Shown here piece after piece: positions 26,123 to 35,432 of a stretch of DNA of 64,000 nucleotides. The stretch covers positions 1 through 64,000 of the forward strand of contig JBGUEQ010000007.1 in the NCBI GenBank assembly GCA_041821265.1, given 5' to 3'. The first letter of the stretch is position 1. Every line of letters starts with the position of its first letter. Under the pieces are notes generated by a model that made no database searches, was not told where the DNA came from, and saw only the letters and a program-made list of their open reading frames with translations. The translations under genes were made by a program, and so were the position numbers. The stretch comes from Lachnotalea sp041821265 (lineage in GTDB: Bacteria > Bacillota > Clostridia > Lachnospirales > Lachnospiraceae).

Positions 26123-27262
26123 ATGGAAAACAAAAATAAAGCAATAAATTTGAAATCCTCCTCAAATAGGCACGGATTAAAGAGTTTTTGGAATAATAAT
26201 TGGTACAGTATCATTAGAATATCAGCAGCAATTGGACTTGCGTTTATCATTGCAGCAATTATTATTGTAGTGAGTGCTGGAGAAAATAGTCAGGAAGCCA
26301 TATATAAATTCTTTGTAGGACCATTTCTATCAGGAAAAAGAACATTCTTTAATATTATCGAAGCAATGATTCCCCTTGTATTTGCAGGGCTAGCGATTAA
26401 TATTATGCATAAATCAGGATTGTTTTCTTTAGCAGCGGATAGTTCATTTTATTTTTCAGGAGTTACGGCGGCAGTGATTGCTATTCAGTTTCAAATGCCA
26501 AACATTGTACATCAGTTTGTTATTATTCTGGCAGGCGGATTAGTGGGTGCCTTGATAGGATTACTTCCTGTTGTTATTAAAAAATATACAGGAGCAAGCG
26601 AATTGGTGGTTTCCCTTATGATGGGGTATATTTTCTATAACGGTGGGTATTGGATTATTCGTAACTTCTACCTGGATAGTTCAAATGGTTCTTATTCCGT
26701 TAATTTTGCAAAAACGGCAACACTTGGCACCATGTTTAAAGGGACAAGTACGCATTGGGGATTGGTAATTATGTTTGGAGTTGTTATTGTGGCTTCCATA
26801 CTAATCAACAAAACCAGATATGGTCGAGCACTAGAAATAACTGGAAAAAATAAGAAATTTTCAAAATATGCAGGTCTTAATGTTAGTGGAATTATTATTT
26901 CTTCTCAAATCATAGGCGGAGCGTTTGCGGGAATTGGTGGTTCCGTGGAAATGATTGGACGATATACTAAATTTTCGTGGACAGAGCCACTTAGTTATGT
27001 TTGGGATGGTATTTTGATCAATCTATTAGCAGGACAAAATCCAGCATTTATTCCTGTGGCAGCCTTCTTCATTTCTTATATCAGAATTGGGGCTAGACTT
27101 ATGTCGCGAGCAGGTTTTGTGGATGAAGATATTTTATCCGTTATCCAAGCGATTATTATTTTATTAATTGCCTCAGAACGTTTTCTTTATCAACTTAAGA
27201 AGCGAAAAGAGGAAAAAGAAGCTTTGGAAAATCAAATAACAGAAAAAGTAGAAATTGCTTAA
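26123..27262 (+). CDS. ABC importer permease (NupP/YufP-like)
   Basis: 379 residues with about ten hydrophobic helices. The BPD_transp_2-type motif is seen in IMHKSGLFSLAADSSFYFSG and in the C-terminal GRYTKFSWTEPLSYVWDGI followed by ILINLLAGQNPAFIPVAAFF. The N terminus is an unusually long, basic cytoplasmic tail (about 25 residues). GGGAGG overlaps the end of the ATPase gene. Partner of the second permease, forming the heterodimeric membrane channel of the importer. Confidence 0.9.
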   Translation: MENKNKAINLKSSSNRHGLKSFWNNNWYSIIRISAAIGLAFIIAAIIIVVSAGENSQEAIYKFFVGPFLSGKRTFFNIIEAMIPLVFAGLAINIMHKSGLFSLAADSSFYFSGVTAAVIAIQFQMPNIVHQFVIILAGGLVGALIGLLPVVIKKYTGASELVVSLMMGYIFYNGGYWIIRNFYLDSSNGSYSVNFAKTATLGTMFKGTSTHWGLVIMFGVVIVASILINKTRYGRALEITGKNKKFSKYAGLNVSGIIISSQIIGGAFAGIGGSVEMIGRYTKFSWTEPLSYVWDGILINLLAGQNPAFIPVAAFFISYIRIGARLMSRAGFVDEDILSVIQAIIILLIASERFLYQLKKRKEEKEALENQITEKVEIA

Positions 27263-27275
27263 GGAGGTGAATCAA

Positions 27276-28190
27276 ATGGATATGTTTTTAAAAGTAGGTT
27301 TTTGGTATACAGTTTTTAAGGCGACAACTCCAGTTTTGTTCGCTACTTTGGCGGCAGTGATTGCAAGTCGTGCTGGAATATTGAATCTTGGTCTGGAAGG
27401 ATGTATGACTGTTTCAGCGCTAGGAGGGGTTTTGTTTAGTGGGTTCACCGGAAATCTCTTTATAGGACTTTTTGCTGGATGGTTATGTGGCGTTGCATTT
27501 ACGATGTTACTTACTTATTGCATTATTCATATGAAAACCAATGCAGTTATTACTGGTGTAGCATTGAATCTTGCTGCAAGTGGAGGTTCTACATTATTAC
27601 TGTTTGCCACTACAGGTGACAAGACAACAAGTAATTCACTTGCATCACTTTATTTCCCCAATATTGAGATTCCAATATTGAAAAATATCCCTATTATTGG
27701 CGATATTCTTTCAGGACATAATGTTTTGACGTATTTATCTTTTTTAGTAGCTGTTATTTTGTACATTGTTTTGAAAAAGACACAATTCGGGTTTAAGGTG
27801 CGTTCGGTTGGAGAAGCACCAGAGGCAGCTGAGTCAGTAGGAATCAAAGTAAATAAAGTGCGTTATCAGGCTTTGTTTATCAGCGGATCATTAGCAAGTC
27901 TTGGAGGTTGCTATTTATCGATGGGATACATTCATCAGTTTACCGCAGGAATGGTCTCAGGACGTGGATATATAGCACTTGCAACAAATGCAATTTCAGC
28001 AGGAAATGCAATGCTTGGAATGTTAAGTTCATTATTATACGGATTCGGAAGTGCAATTTCCATTTATCTACAGCTAGAAAATATAGATAGCTATTTGGTT
28101 GCCTTAGTACCATATGTTTTAATCATTGTTTCGTATGCATTATTTAGTGCTTACTATAAACATAAAAATAAGGAAGTGGAAAGTCTTTAA
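27276..28190 (+). CDS. ABC importer permease (NupQ/YufQ-like)
   Basis: 304 residues from the ATG at 27276, with AAGGAGGTG directly upstream, 13 bases after the preceding stop. Typical start of the family: TTPVLFATLAAVIASRAGILNLGLEGCMTVSAL. It also has FKVRSVGEAPEAAESVGI, the cytoplasmic coupling (EAA-like) loop, and GRGYIALATNAISAGNAML. Eight to ten membrane helices. Second half of the permease pair. Confidence 0.92.
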   Translation: MDMFLKVGFWYTVFKATTPVLFATLAAVIASRAGILNLGLEGCMTVSALGGVLFSGFTGNLFIGLFAGWLCGVAFTMLLTYCIIHMKTNAVITGVALNLAASGGSTLLLFATTGDKTTSNSLASLYFPNIEIPILKNIPIIGDILSGHNVLTYLSFLVAVILYIVLKKTQFGFKVRSVGEAPEAAESVGIKVNKVRYQALFISGSLASLGGCYLSMGYIHQFTAGMVSGRGYIALATNAISAGNAMLGMLSSLLYGFGSAISIYLQLENIDSYLVALVPYVLIIVSYALFSAYYKHKNKEVESL

Positions 28191-28307
28191 AATCGATGTA
28201 AGGCTGAGCAAATAGATACTACTATCATGCACTATTTGAATAGTTTATTATTTAGTCCTATTTGTTTTTGTTTTATTATAAATTTATTTTATTATAGGAG
28301 GAAAATT

Positions 28308-29483
28308 ATGAAATTAACTAAGAAACTTATTGCTGTAGCAATGGTATCTACTATGATTATGTCATTAGTAGGATGTACCAGCAAAGCAGAAACAACAACT
28401 GAAACAGAAACAACAACAGATGCGGTATCAACAGATGCAGGTGCAACAGATGCTGGAACAACAGCGGATGCTAATACCACAGTTACAGGCGAAAAATTGA
28501 AAGTGAAATTATGTTTAAGTACTTTCTCTGATAATTCTTTTCAACAATCCGTATATGAAGGTGCAATGAAATTAGCAGAAGAAAATCCTGATACATTGGA
28601 TGTTAATGCAATTGAAATGGGAACAGATGATACTACATGGAGTGATGCATTTTATGAAGCAGCAGATGAAGGTTATGATATTATTATAGGTACTGGATAT
28701 CAAAACTATGAAACATTTACAAATCTTCCACAAGAATATCCTGATATTAAATGGATTCTTTTTGATCAATCGCTTGATTTTGAAGCAAATACACTTCCAA
28801 ATGTATTAAGCGTTTTATTTGAATCTAGCCAGTCTGGTTACCTTGCAGGTGCGGCGGCAGCTTATTATTCTAAAACAGATACAATTGGTTATGTTGGCGG
28901 TAAAGATTCAGAAACAATCAATGAATTTCTTGTAGGTTATATTGAAGGAGCACAAAGTGTAAAACCTGATATTAAAGTTTTGACAGCTTATAATGGGTCT
29001 TATACTGATACTGCAAATGCAAAATCAATTACGGAAGCTCAGATTGCAGAAGGTACTGATGTAGTATTTCAGTGTGCCGGTGGTGCAGGTAATGGTGTAA
29101 TTGAAGCATGTTCAGAGGCAGAGGGTGTTATGGCAATTGGAGTTGATTCAGATCAGTCAGTAACACTTGCAGGAACTGGATATGAACAAACAGTTATGAC
29201 TTCAGCACTTAAGAACCTTGATAATGCGGTTTATAATATTATTACAGATTATTTGGCAGATGAATCAAGTGTTCCTTTTGGATCTGTAATTACTTATGGT
29301 TTGGAAATTGATGGTGTAGGTATCGTTTACAATGATCAGTTAAAAGCTGCTATTGGTGAAGAAAATGTAGCTGCAGTTGAAACAATTCAGGCGGGATTAG
29401 CAGATGGTTCTATTACATGTGATTCTGCTTCAGAAATGTCAGCAGATGAAATTACTACATTAATTAACAGTGTAAATCAGTAA
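28308..29483 (+). CDS. BMP-family substrate-binding lipoprotein (BmpA-like)
   Basis: 391 residues from the ATG at 28308 (AGGAGG upstream). The signal peptide ends with lipobox LVGC (Cys about residue 23), then comes a 40-residue Thr/Ala-rich linker, then the periplasmic-binding-protein-1-like BMP domain: LCLSTFSDNSFQQSVYEGAM, IIGTGYQNYETFTNLPQEYP, KWILFDQS, GYLAGAAAAYYSK, GYVGGKDSETINEFLVGYI, VVFQCAGGAGNGVIEA, and AIGVDSDQS. Known BMP proteins bind purine or pyrimidine nucleosides, sometimes autoinducers or other ligands. A strong terminator follows, yet the downstream genes run on in the same direction. Confidence 0.92.
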   Translation: MKLTKKLIAVAMVSTMIMSLVGCTSKAETTTETETTTDAVSTDAGATDAGTTADANTTVTGEKLKVKLCLSTFSDNSFQQSVYEGAMKLAEENPDTLDVNAIEMGTDDTTWSDAFYEAADEGYDIIIGTGYQNYETFTNLPQEYPDIKWILFDQSLDFEANTLPNVLSVLFESSQSGYLAGAAAAYYSKTDTIGYVGGKDSETINEFLVGYIEGAQSVKPDIKVLTAYNGSYTDTANAKSITEAQIAEGTDVVFQCAGGAGNGVIEACSEAEGVMAIGVDSDQSVTLAGTGYEQTVMTSALKNLDNAVYNIITDYLADESSVPFGSVITYGLEIDGVGIVYNDQLKAAIGEENVAAVETIQAGLADGSITCDSASEMSADEITTLINSVNQ

Positions 29484-29493
29484 TTTAAGCTTA

Positions 29494-29540
29494 AGAATAC
29501 AGCGTCACTGCTTGCAGTGATGCTGTATTCTTTTATAATT
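29494..29540 (+). terminator. Strong Rho-independent terminator after the BMP gene
   Basis: AGAATACAGC-TCACTGC pairs with GCAGTGA-GCTGTATTCT (one mismatch pair, 2-base loop), followed by TTTATAATTT. It is expected to attenuate read-through, giving more binding protein than downstream enzymes. Confidence 0.85.
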
Positions 29541-29680
29541 TAATAGGAAAGTTTTATGAGTTTCCCTATTAAATAAAAAGTTACTACGTACAAAACTGTA
29601 CACCATTTGATAAAAAGTGTAGTGCTACGCAAGCCCGTGAGCGCGAGAACGTCTGCTTGAAGACACTTTATTAATAGGAG
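29538..29680 (+). repeat. Second dispersed repeat family, copy 1 (about 140 bp)
   Basis: Aligns with 60875-61012 in the same orientation. Shared blocks: TTTAATAG, TTTCCCTATTA/TTCTCTATTA, ACTACGT, TGCAC/TGTACA CACCA, GTG(T)AGTGCTACGCAA, CCCGTGAGCGCGAGAACGTCTGC and CTTTATT. The left 35 bases form a hairpin (TTTAATAGGAAA / TTTCCCTATTAAA). It carries no reading frame and lies between the BMP gene terminator and the TatD gene. Confidence 0.65.
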
Positions 29681-29685
29681 ATAAG

Positions 29686-30453
29686 ATGAAAATGATAGAT
29701 AGTCATGCACATATATTTGGAGAATTTCTTTATCCAAGGATCGATGAAATTATTGAATCAGCAAAAAATGCTGGAATAGAAAAAATACTTGCAGTTTGTT
29801 TAACTACGCAAGAAGCTAGAAGAGCCTTGCAATTTGCAGAAAATGAAACGATTTTTGACATAGCAGTTGGCTATTATCCAAATGATATATTAAAATGTTG
29901 TGAAAATGATTTCAAGGAATTGGAAGAACTTGTTACACATGATAAAATAGTAGCAGTTGGAGAAATTGGTCTCGATTATTTTTCGGACGATGTGCCTCAT
30001 GAAATTCAAAAGGAAGCATTTATTAGACAGATGGAATTGGCCGAAAAGGTTAATAAACCAATTCTTGTCCATAATAGGCTCGCAGCCGATGATACCTTAT
30101 CGTTGATGAAAAAGCATTGTAAGACAGGAGGTATCATGCATTGTTATAGTGCAGGTTATCCTTATTTACAAGAGTTTATGAACTTAAATATGTATTTCTC
30201 TTTTTCGGGTAATATTACGTTTGAGCCAGAGGATGAAGCCACGCAAAAGGCTGTACGTGAGGTGCCAATGGAGCGACTTTTAATTGAAACAGATGCACCA
30301 AATCTAACCCCAGTTCCAGTTCGAAATTTAGAAAATGAACCTGCTTATGTGTCTTATGTTGCGGATTATATTTGTAAGCAAAGAAAAATTGATAAAGAAA
30401 CATTGACAAAAGCCCTATGGAATAATTATAATAGTCTGTTTTTGGCACGGTAA
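29686..30453 (+). CDS. TatD-family metal-dependent hydrolase
   Basis: 255 residues. Metal ligands: HAH in MIDSHAHIF, Glu in VGEIGLDY, His in LVHNRLA, His in MHCYSAG and Asp in IETDAPNL. TatD proteins are amidohydrolase-fold nucleases or deacylases. Here it sits between a nucleoside-type importer and deaminases, so it might act on the imported compound, as TatD-like paralogues do in other catabolic clusters. AGGAG precedes the ATG. Family certain, substrate inferred only. Confidence 0.87.
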   Translation: MKMIDSHAHIFGEFLYPRIDEIIESAKNAGIEKILAVCLTTQEARRALQFAENETIFDIAVGYYPNDILKCCENDFKELEELVTHDKIVAVGEIGLDYFSDDVPHEIQKEAFIRQMELAEKVNKPILVHNRLAADDTLSLMKKHCKTGGIMHCYSAGYPYLQEFMNLNMYFSFSGNITFEPEDEATQKAVREVPMERLLIETDAPNLTPVPVRNLENEPAYVSYVADYICKQRKIDKETLTKALWNNYNSLFLAR

Positions 30454-30503
30454 AAGATAACATAATACAAAAAATCATATTAAGACAAGGAATGGAGAAA
30501 GTC

Positions 30504-31868
30504 ATGGCAAGGATAATCGTTTTGAAAAATGCAACAATTTTACATGCAGATGCAACTGTAATGAAGCATAAGAACATTTTTATTGAAAATGGGATTATTT
30601 CCAAAATTGAGGATTCCAATCAGGAAATACAAAGAGAGCAGTGTAGCGATACTCTTTTAAATTCGAAAGAAAACTTGGGAAATCCGTGTGAACATAATTG
30701 TGAGCAGGAAGTAATTGATTGTACTCATTTTGTGATTACCCCAGGAATTGTTAATATGCATACGCATGCAGCTATGAGTCTATTTAAGGGTATTGCAGAA
30801 GATGTATCAAGTGACAGATGGTTTAATGAAATCATTTGGCCTTATGAGAGCAAAGTAGATGAGCATGATGTATATATTGGTACTAAACTTGCAATTGCAG
30901 AAATGATTGATTGTGGTGTTACAACTTTTTCAGATCATTATTTTTTTGAAGATGCTGTTTATAAAGCAGTGGAGGAAGCGGGAATTCGAGCAGTAATAGC
31001 TCCGACTTTATTTGGAAGTGCAGCTAATTTTGAAGAACGAATTGATAATACGGTTTCTTTTATCAAAGAAAAAAAGGGTAAGTCTGATCGAATTGAATTG
31101 CGAATGGGGCCACATGCTCCTTATACATGTCCAACGCCTACCTTGCAAAGAATCATTGAAGAAGCAAAGCGATTGGGAGTTGGAATTCATCTTCATGTTT
31201 CAGAGAATGTGCCACAAGTAGAAAAGTGTATTAGAGAAAATAAAAAGACACCGTTTGGCATGATTGACGAAGCAGGAGGTTTTGACATTCCATGTCTAGT
31301 TGCACATGGTTCCTATATTCGAGAGGAAGATTTGAAGTATCTAAAAGAAGATACTTGGTTCGCCACTTGCCCTAAGACCTATATGAAATTATCCAGTGGA
31401 ACAGGGAATTTATATCAATTACGATCACAATTACAGTATTCCTTTGGTACGGATGGAGCTGCTAGTTCCAATAGCTTGAATCCATTAGAACAAGCACGAT
31501 TATTTGCACTGATTGGGAAATATCAGTTTGATAATTGTGAAGATTATACCAATAAAGAAATTTGGCAAGCCTTGATGCGTGGACATAAAGCATTTGGATT
31601 TCATAGCGGGCAAATACAAGAAGGCTGGAATGCAGACCTCGTTATTTGGGATTTAAAACGTGCGAATACATATCCTGTTTATAATCCTGTTACATCAATT
31701 CTTTATAGTGCTGATTCTACAAATGTACATGATACTATGGTGGGAGGAACTTTCTTGAAGCGTAATGGCGAGTTGGTTTTGGATTTAACCCAATTATACA
31801 AAGAAGCAAATGAATTAAAAAAAGAGATGCTCAAAAGAGGAAAAGGGAAAGCAAATGTTGTATACTAA
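30504..31868 (+). CDS. Amidohydrolase, SAH/MTA/5'-deoxyadenosine deaminase-like (paralogue 1)
   Basis: 454 residues from the ATG at 30504 (GGAGAAAG upstream). Subtype III amidohydrolase (AtzB/TrzA/MtaD group): zinc ligands His86 and His88 in NMHTHAAMSLF, His in HLHVSE, His in CLVAHGSY and Asp in FGTDGAASSN; PHAPYTC and CPKTYMKL are substrate-pocket motifs. An insertion of about 30 residues (about 40-68, Cys-rich, absent in paralogue 2) lies near the N-terminal beta domain. The expected chemistry is hydrolytic deamination of an adenosine-like or aminated heterocycle. Next gene is a close paralogue. Confidence 0.83.
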   Translation: MARIIVLKNATILHADATVMKHKNIFIENGIISKIEDSNQEIQREQCSDTLLNSKENLGNPCEHNCEQEVIDCTHFVITPGIVNMHTHAAMSLFKGIAEDVSSDRWFNEIIWPYESKVDEHDVYIGTKLAIAEMIDCGVTTFSDHYFFEDAVYKAVEEAGIRAVIAPTLFGSAANFEERIDNTVSFIKEKKGKSDRIELRMGPHAPYTCPTPTLQRIIEEAKRLGVGIHLHVSENVPQVEKCIRENKKTPFGMIDEAGGFDIPCLVAHGSYIREEDLKYLKEDTWFATCPKTYMKLSSGTGNLYQLRSQLQYSFGTDGAASSNSLNPLEQARLFALIGKYQFDNCEDYTNKEIWQALMRGHKAFGFHSGQIQEGWNADLVIWDLKRANTYPVYNPVTSILYSADSTNVHDTMVGGTFLKRNGELVLDLTQLYKEANELKKEMLKRGKGKANVVY

Positions 31869-31941
31869 ATAATGAGTAAAGGTAACTAAAAAGGTAGTGA
31901 ATCGTTACAAGTAAAGTTGAGTAATATGGAGGTAAAATAGA

Positions 31942-33261
31942 ATGAGAACATTGTTAAAAAATGCAATCATATTGGATCATGAAGGAATTTGTACGAAGAA
32001 TACAAATATAGAAATTGACGACGGTAAAATTGTTAAGATTGAAAATGCAAATATAAATATAGAAAACCTTAAACCAGAAAAACAACAAGAATTTGATGAA
32101 ATTATAGATTGTACTGATTATATAGTAACACCAGGAATTCCAAACCTTCATGCGCACACGGCTATGAGTATTTTTCGCGGAATCGCAGAGGATGTGAATG
32201 CAGTGAGTTGGTTTAATGATTTTGTATGGCCGTATGAAAGTAAAATGACCTCTGAAGATGTATATCTTGGTACATTGCTTGGAATTGCGGAAATGCTAAA
32301 TAATGGTGTCACATCTTTTTGTGATCACTATTTTGAAGAGAAACAGGTGTTAAAAGCAGTTCTTGATACCGGAATTCGTGCAGATATTGCACCAACTCTT
32401 TTTGGAAGTGCAGTAAATTATAAAGATAGAATACAGGAGGTTTGTACTTTTATAGAAGAGAATCGAAATATATCAGATAGAGTAGAATTTCGAATGGGAC
32501 CACATGCTCCTTATACCTGCCCTGAGGCGACATTAAAAGAAATGATTGAAGAAGCGAAAAATCTTCATACGGGAATTCATATTCATGTGTCAGAGATAGA
32601 ATCACAAGTGACGGCATCCCAAAAAGCCTTTGGAAAAACTCCATTTGATATTATAGCAAAAGCAGGTGGATTTGATATACCGTGCCTTGTAGCACATGGA
32701 ATCTGGATAGAAGATAGTGATTTAGCATATTTGAATGATAAAACTTGGTTTGCACTTTGTCCTAAGACCTATATGAAAATAGCGGCAGGTGATGGTAATA
32801 TTTATCGTTTAAAGAATCACCTACAATATTCTTTTGGTACGGATGGAGCAGCAAGCTCAAACACGTTAAATCCAGTGGAACAAGCGCGATTATTTGCATT
32901 AATTGGTAAATACAATGGAAAAGATGCAGAGCAATATGCTGCAAAAGAGATTTGGCAGGCATTGATGCGTGGGCATAAGGCTATGAATTTTAAAAGTGGT
33001 ATAATAGAAGAAGGTTGGAATGCTGATTTGGTTATTTGGGATTTGAACCGTCCGAACACGTTTCCAGTCTATGACCCAGTTTCTTCTATTTTATATAGTA
33101 GCGATAGTAGTAATATCATTTATACTATGGTTGGTGGTAACTTTTTAAAACGAAAAGGAATGCTTGTAATGAATGAGAAGGACTTGATACATAAGATAAC
33201 AGAAGCGCAACAACAACTGCTGAAACGAGGTAAAGGAAAAGCAATTGTTGTGTATCAATAG
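31942..33261 (+). CDS. Amidohydrolase, SAH/MTA/5'-deoxyadenosine deaminase-like (paralogue 2)
   Basis: 439 residues, with TATGGAGG upstream. Clearly a tandem duplicate of the preceding gene: shared FGSA.N....I, RMGPHAPYTCP, KTPF..I..AGGFDIPCLVAHG, TWFA.CPKTYMK, LQYSFGTDGAASSN.LNP.EQARLFALIGKY and EEGWNADLVIWDL. Metal ligands are complete (HAH in NLHAHTAMSIF, HIHVSE, CLVAHG, GTDG). Retention of two similar but not identical copies suggests different substrate preferences. Both intergenic spacers around it carry a similar GGTAACTA...TTGTAA sequence. Confidence 0.83.
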   Translation: MRTLLKNAIILDHEGICTKNTNIEIDDGKIVKIENANINIENLKPEKQQEFDEIIDCTDYIVTPGIPNLHAHTAMSIFRGIAEDVNAVSWFNDFVWPYESKMTSEDVYLGTLLGIAEMLNNGVTSFCDHYFEEKQVLKAVLDTGIRADIAPTLFGSAVNYKDRIQEVCTFIEENRNISDRVEFRMGPHAPYTCPEATLKEMIEEAKNLHTGIHIHVSEIESQVTASQKAFGKTPFDIIAKAGGFDIPCLVAHGIWIEDSDLAYLNDKTWFALCPKTYMKIAAGDGNIYRLKNHLQYSFGTDGAASSNTLNPVEQARLFALIGKYNGKDAEQYAAKEIWQALMRGHKAMNFKSGIIEEGWNADLVIWDLNRPNTFPVYDPVSSILYSSDSSNIIYTMVGGNFLKRKGMLVMNEKDLIHKITEAQQQLLKRGKGKAIVVYQ

Positions 33262-33355
33262 AGGTAACTAGAAAGGCATTGAATTGTAAAAATAAGAAAA
33301 GTGATAGGAGATGTGACAAATTAAAACAATTATAGATCATGCGTGTATCTTAACG

Positions 33356-34651
33356 ATGAATGAAAAAATGGATATCTTTCAAGATGGGTATTTAATAATA
33401 GAAGGTACAAAGATAATAGAAATAGGAAATAGTTATATAGAATTAAAAGAGCATATTGGAAAAGAAGATAATTATATAGATGCGTTGAGTGGAATTCTAA
33501 TGCCAGGAATGATTAACACACATTGCCACGTATCCATGATGCCTTTTCGTTCACTTGGAGATGATTGTAAAAATCGCCTTCAAACATTTGTATTTCCACT
33601 TGAAATTGAAGCGATGAATCAAGAACTCGTATATCAAGGAGCTCGTTATGGAATTTGTGAGTTACTGCTTTCGGGAATTACTACATTTTTTGATATGTAT
33701 TATTTTGAAGATGAAGTTGCAAAAGCATGTGCAGAACAAGGGATTCGTGCAATTCTTGGTGAAACTGTAATTGATATGGAAACATGTGAAAGCGCAAATA
33801 AAAATAGTGGATACGAATATGCCATAAAGTTTATGAAGGATTGGAGTGAAAATGATTTAATTACGCCAACCATTGCGCCACACGCAACACATACCGTGAA
33901 ACCATACATGATAAAAAAAGCACATGATTTGGCGGTAAAACATAATGTTATGTTTTCGATGCATGTATACGAAATGGACGATGAAATGGCGTTATTTGCG
34001 CAAAAGTATGAAAAGACGCCGGTAGAATTTTTGGAGGATATTGGTGTTCTAGATCAACATGCACTGTTGGTACATGCGATACATACAACGGATCATGATA
34101 TTAGAATCATGAAAGAACATGGTGTTTCTGTTGCTCACTGTATCGTAGCAAATACCAAATCAGGAAAAGGGATTGCACCTATCTATTCAATGTTGTCGAG
34201 TGGAATTCAAGTCGGAATTGGTACGGATAGTGCAATGTCTGGTAATTCATTGGACTTATTTACACAAATGCGTATGATAGCGACTAGCCAGAAAACGAAA
34301 TATCATGATAGAAGTATTTTAACAGCTGCTGAAATTGTGAAAATGGCAACAATAGGTGGAGCAAAAGCACTTCATATGGAAAGTAAAATTGGTTCGCTGG
34401 AAGTGGGGAAAGTGGCGGATATAACACTAGTAGAAACACAATCGGTGAATATGTTTCCAAATTTCAACCCATATTCTACGTTAGTATATGCGGCTAATGC
34501 TGGAAATGTGGATACGGTTATCGTAAATGGACAGATTTTGGTACATGGAAAAAAGTTAGTTAATACAACGCTCGAAAAAGAAAAACAAGCGTTAGAAAAC
34601 TTAATGTTACCATTTTATCAGAAGGCGTATCATTTTCGCGAATTCACTTAA
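33356..34651 (+). CDS. Amidohydrolase deaminase-like (paralogue 3, diverged)
   Basis: 431 residues from ATG 33356. Ligands: HCH in NTHCHVSMMPF, SMHVYE, LLVHAIH, and GIGTDSAMSGN. More distant than paralogues 1 and 2 and nearer the general AtzA/TrzA/SAH-deaminase pattern (GGAKALHMESKIGSLEVGKVADITLVE). The normal first beta strand (IKTIIDHACILT) is encoded in frame upstream of the ATG, beginning at an ATT (33320) with GGAG 9 bases before it, while the frame before that ends in TGA. Either ATT is used as start, or the original start codon is lost and a shortened protein is made. Confidence 0.78.
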   Translation: MNEKMDIFQDGYLIIEGTKIIEIGNSYIELKEHIGKEDNYIDALSGILMPGMINTHCHVSMMPFRSLGDDCKNRLQTFVFPLEIEAMNQELVYQGARYGICELLLSGITTFFDMYYFEDEVAKACAEQGIRAILGETVIDMETCESANKNSGYEYAIKFMKDWSENDLITPTIAPHATHTVKPYMIKKAHDLAVKHNVMFSMHVYEMDDEMALFAQKYEKTPVEFLEDIGVLDQHALLVHAIHTTDHDIRIMKEHGVSVAHCIVANTKSGKGIAPIYSMLSSGIQVGIGTDSAMSGNSLDLFTQMRMIATSQKTKYHDRSILTAAEIVKMATIGGAKALHMESKIGSLEVGKVADITLVETQSVNMFPNFNPYSTLVYAANAGNVDTVIVNGQILVHGKKLVNTTLEKEKQALENLMLPFYQKAYHFREFT

Positions 34652-34815
34652 GTAGTAAAAGTTAGAAGAGAATAAGGTGTGGTTAAATAATGAATGCTGT
34701 TAATGAAATGAAAATAAAATAATAATGAAAGGATAGAGACAAACACATCATTTGTGTATAAAGTATTTTATTACAATGAAGCATTTAATATGTGTGTTTG
34801 TGGATTGGTAAAAAT

Positions 34816-35106
34816 ATGATAAAAATAGTAGCAAAAAGTTTTATAAAAGAAGAGAAGCTTAATGAATATTTAGAAGTAGCAAAGAAACTTGTGGAGGAAA
34901 CACTAACAAAGGATAAAGGTTGTATTCATTACGAATTATTTCAAGATGTCTCAAACAAATGCATAGTTACAATGATTGAAGAATGGGATGACAAAGAGTG
35001 TCTTGCCGGTCATATGGCATCAGAGCATTTTAAAAATGCTATTGCAAAAAGTGCAGCATTTGCTGAGAAGCCTGGTGAAATGAATATATATCAAAAGTTA
35101 GCATAG
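34816..35106 (+). CDS. Antibiotic-biosynthesis-monooxygenase (ABM) domain protein, YgiN-like
   Basis: 96 residues from the ATG at 34816 (weak ribosome site; the in-frame ATG at 34792 adds eight residues). IKIVAKSFIKEEKLNEYLEV, TKDKGCIHYELFQD and TMIEEWDDKECLAGHMASEHF match the dimeric ferredoxin-like ABM fold (putative quinol monooxygenase). Such proteins act without cofactors on quinol-like compounds or simply bind them. It follows the third deaminase gene by 164 bases. Confidence 0.8.
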   Translation: MIKIVAKSFIKEEKLNEYLEVAKKLVEETLTKDKGCIHYELFQDVSNKCIVTMIEEWDDKECLAGHMASEHFKNAIAKSAAFAEKPGEMNIYQKLA

Positions 35107-35115
35107 TTATGAATA

Positions 35116-35290
35116 AGTCAATTGCAGTAATTTTGCACTAAATGAAGCAGACAGTGAAAATCTTTTTGCCAATTGGCAAGGAATTATGCTTGGAAACGGT
35201 GAAGTATGGATTAGCGAGATTCTTAATGAGAATATGGAATCAAAAGGATTAAAGATTATTGCAATTAATGATGTAGATGAGTCACAATAA
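35116..35290 (+). pseudogene. Unidentified gene remnant (C-terminal piece)
   Basis: A frame without a start codon encodes NFALNEADSENLFANWQGIM, then LGNGEVWISEIL and KGLKIIAIN, and ends at TAA 35288-35290. The composition looks like real protein (GxVWI, KIIAIN strands) such as the end of a secreted beta-rich domain, but I cannot name it. The upstream part is absent. The rest of 35291-35432 is AT-rich with nothing notable. Confidence 0.4.
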
Positions 35291-35432
35291 AAGAATCTAT
35301 TTAAATAAATTAAATTGATTTAAATAGATGTGATACAAACTTCAATATCATTTTTAAATATACAAGACCAATTACTACTGCTTTTGGTAAACTATAAATA
35401 GCGTCACGATAAAATGAAATGGGGTATTTGAA

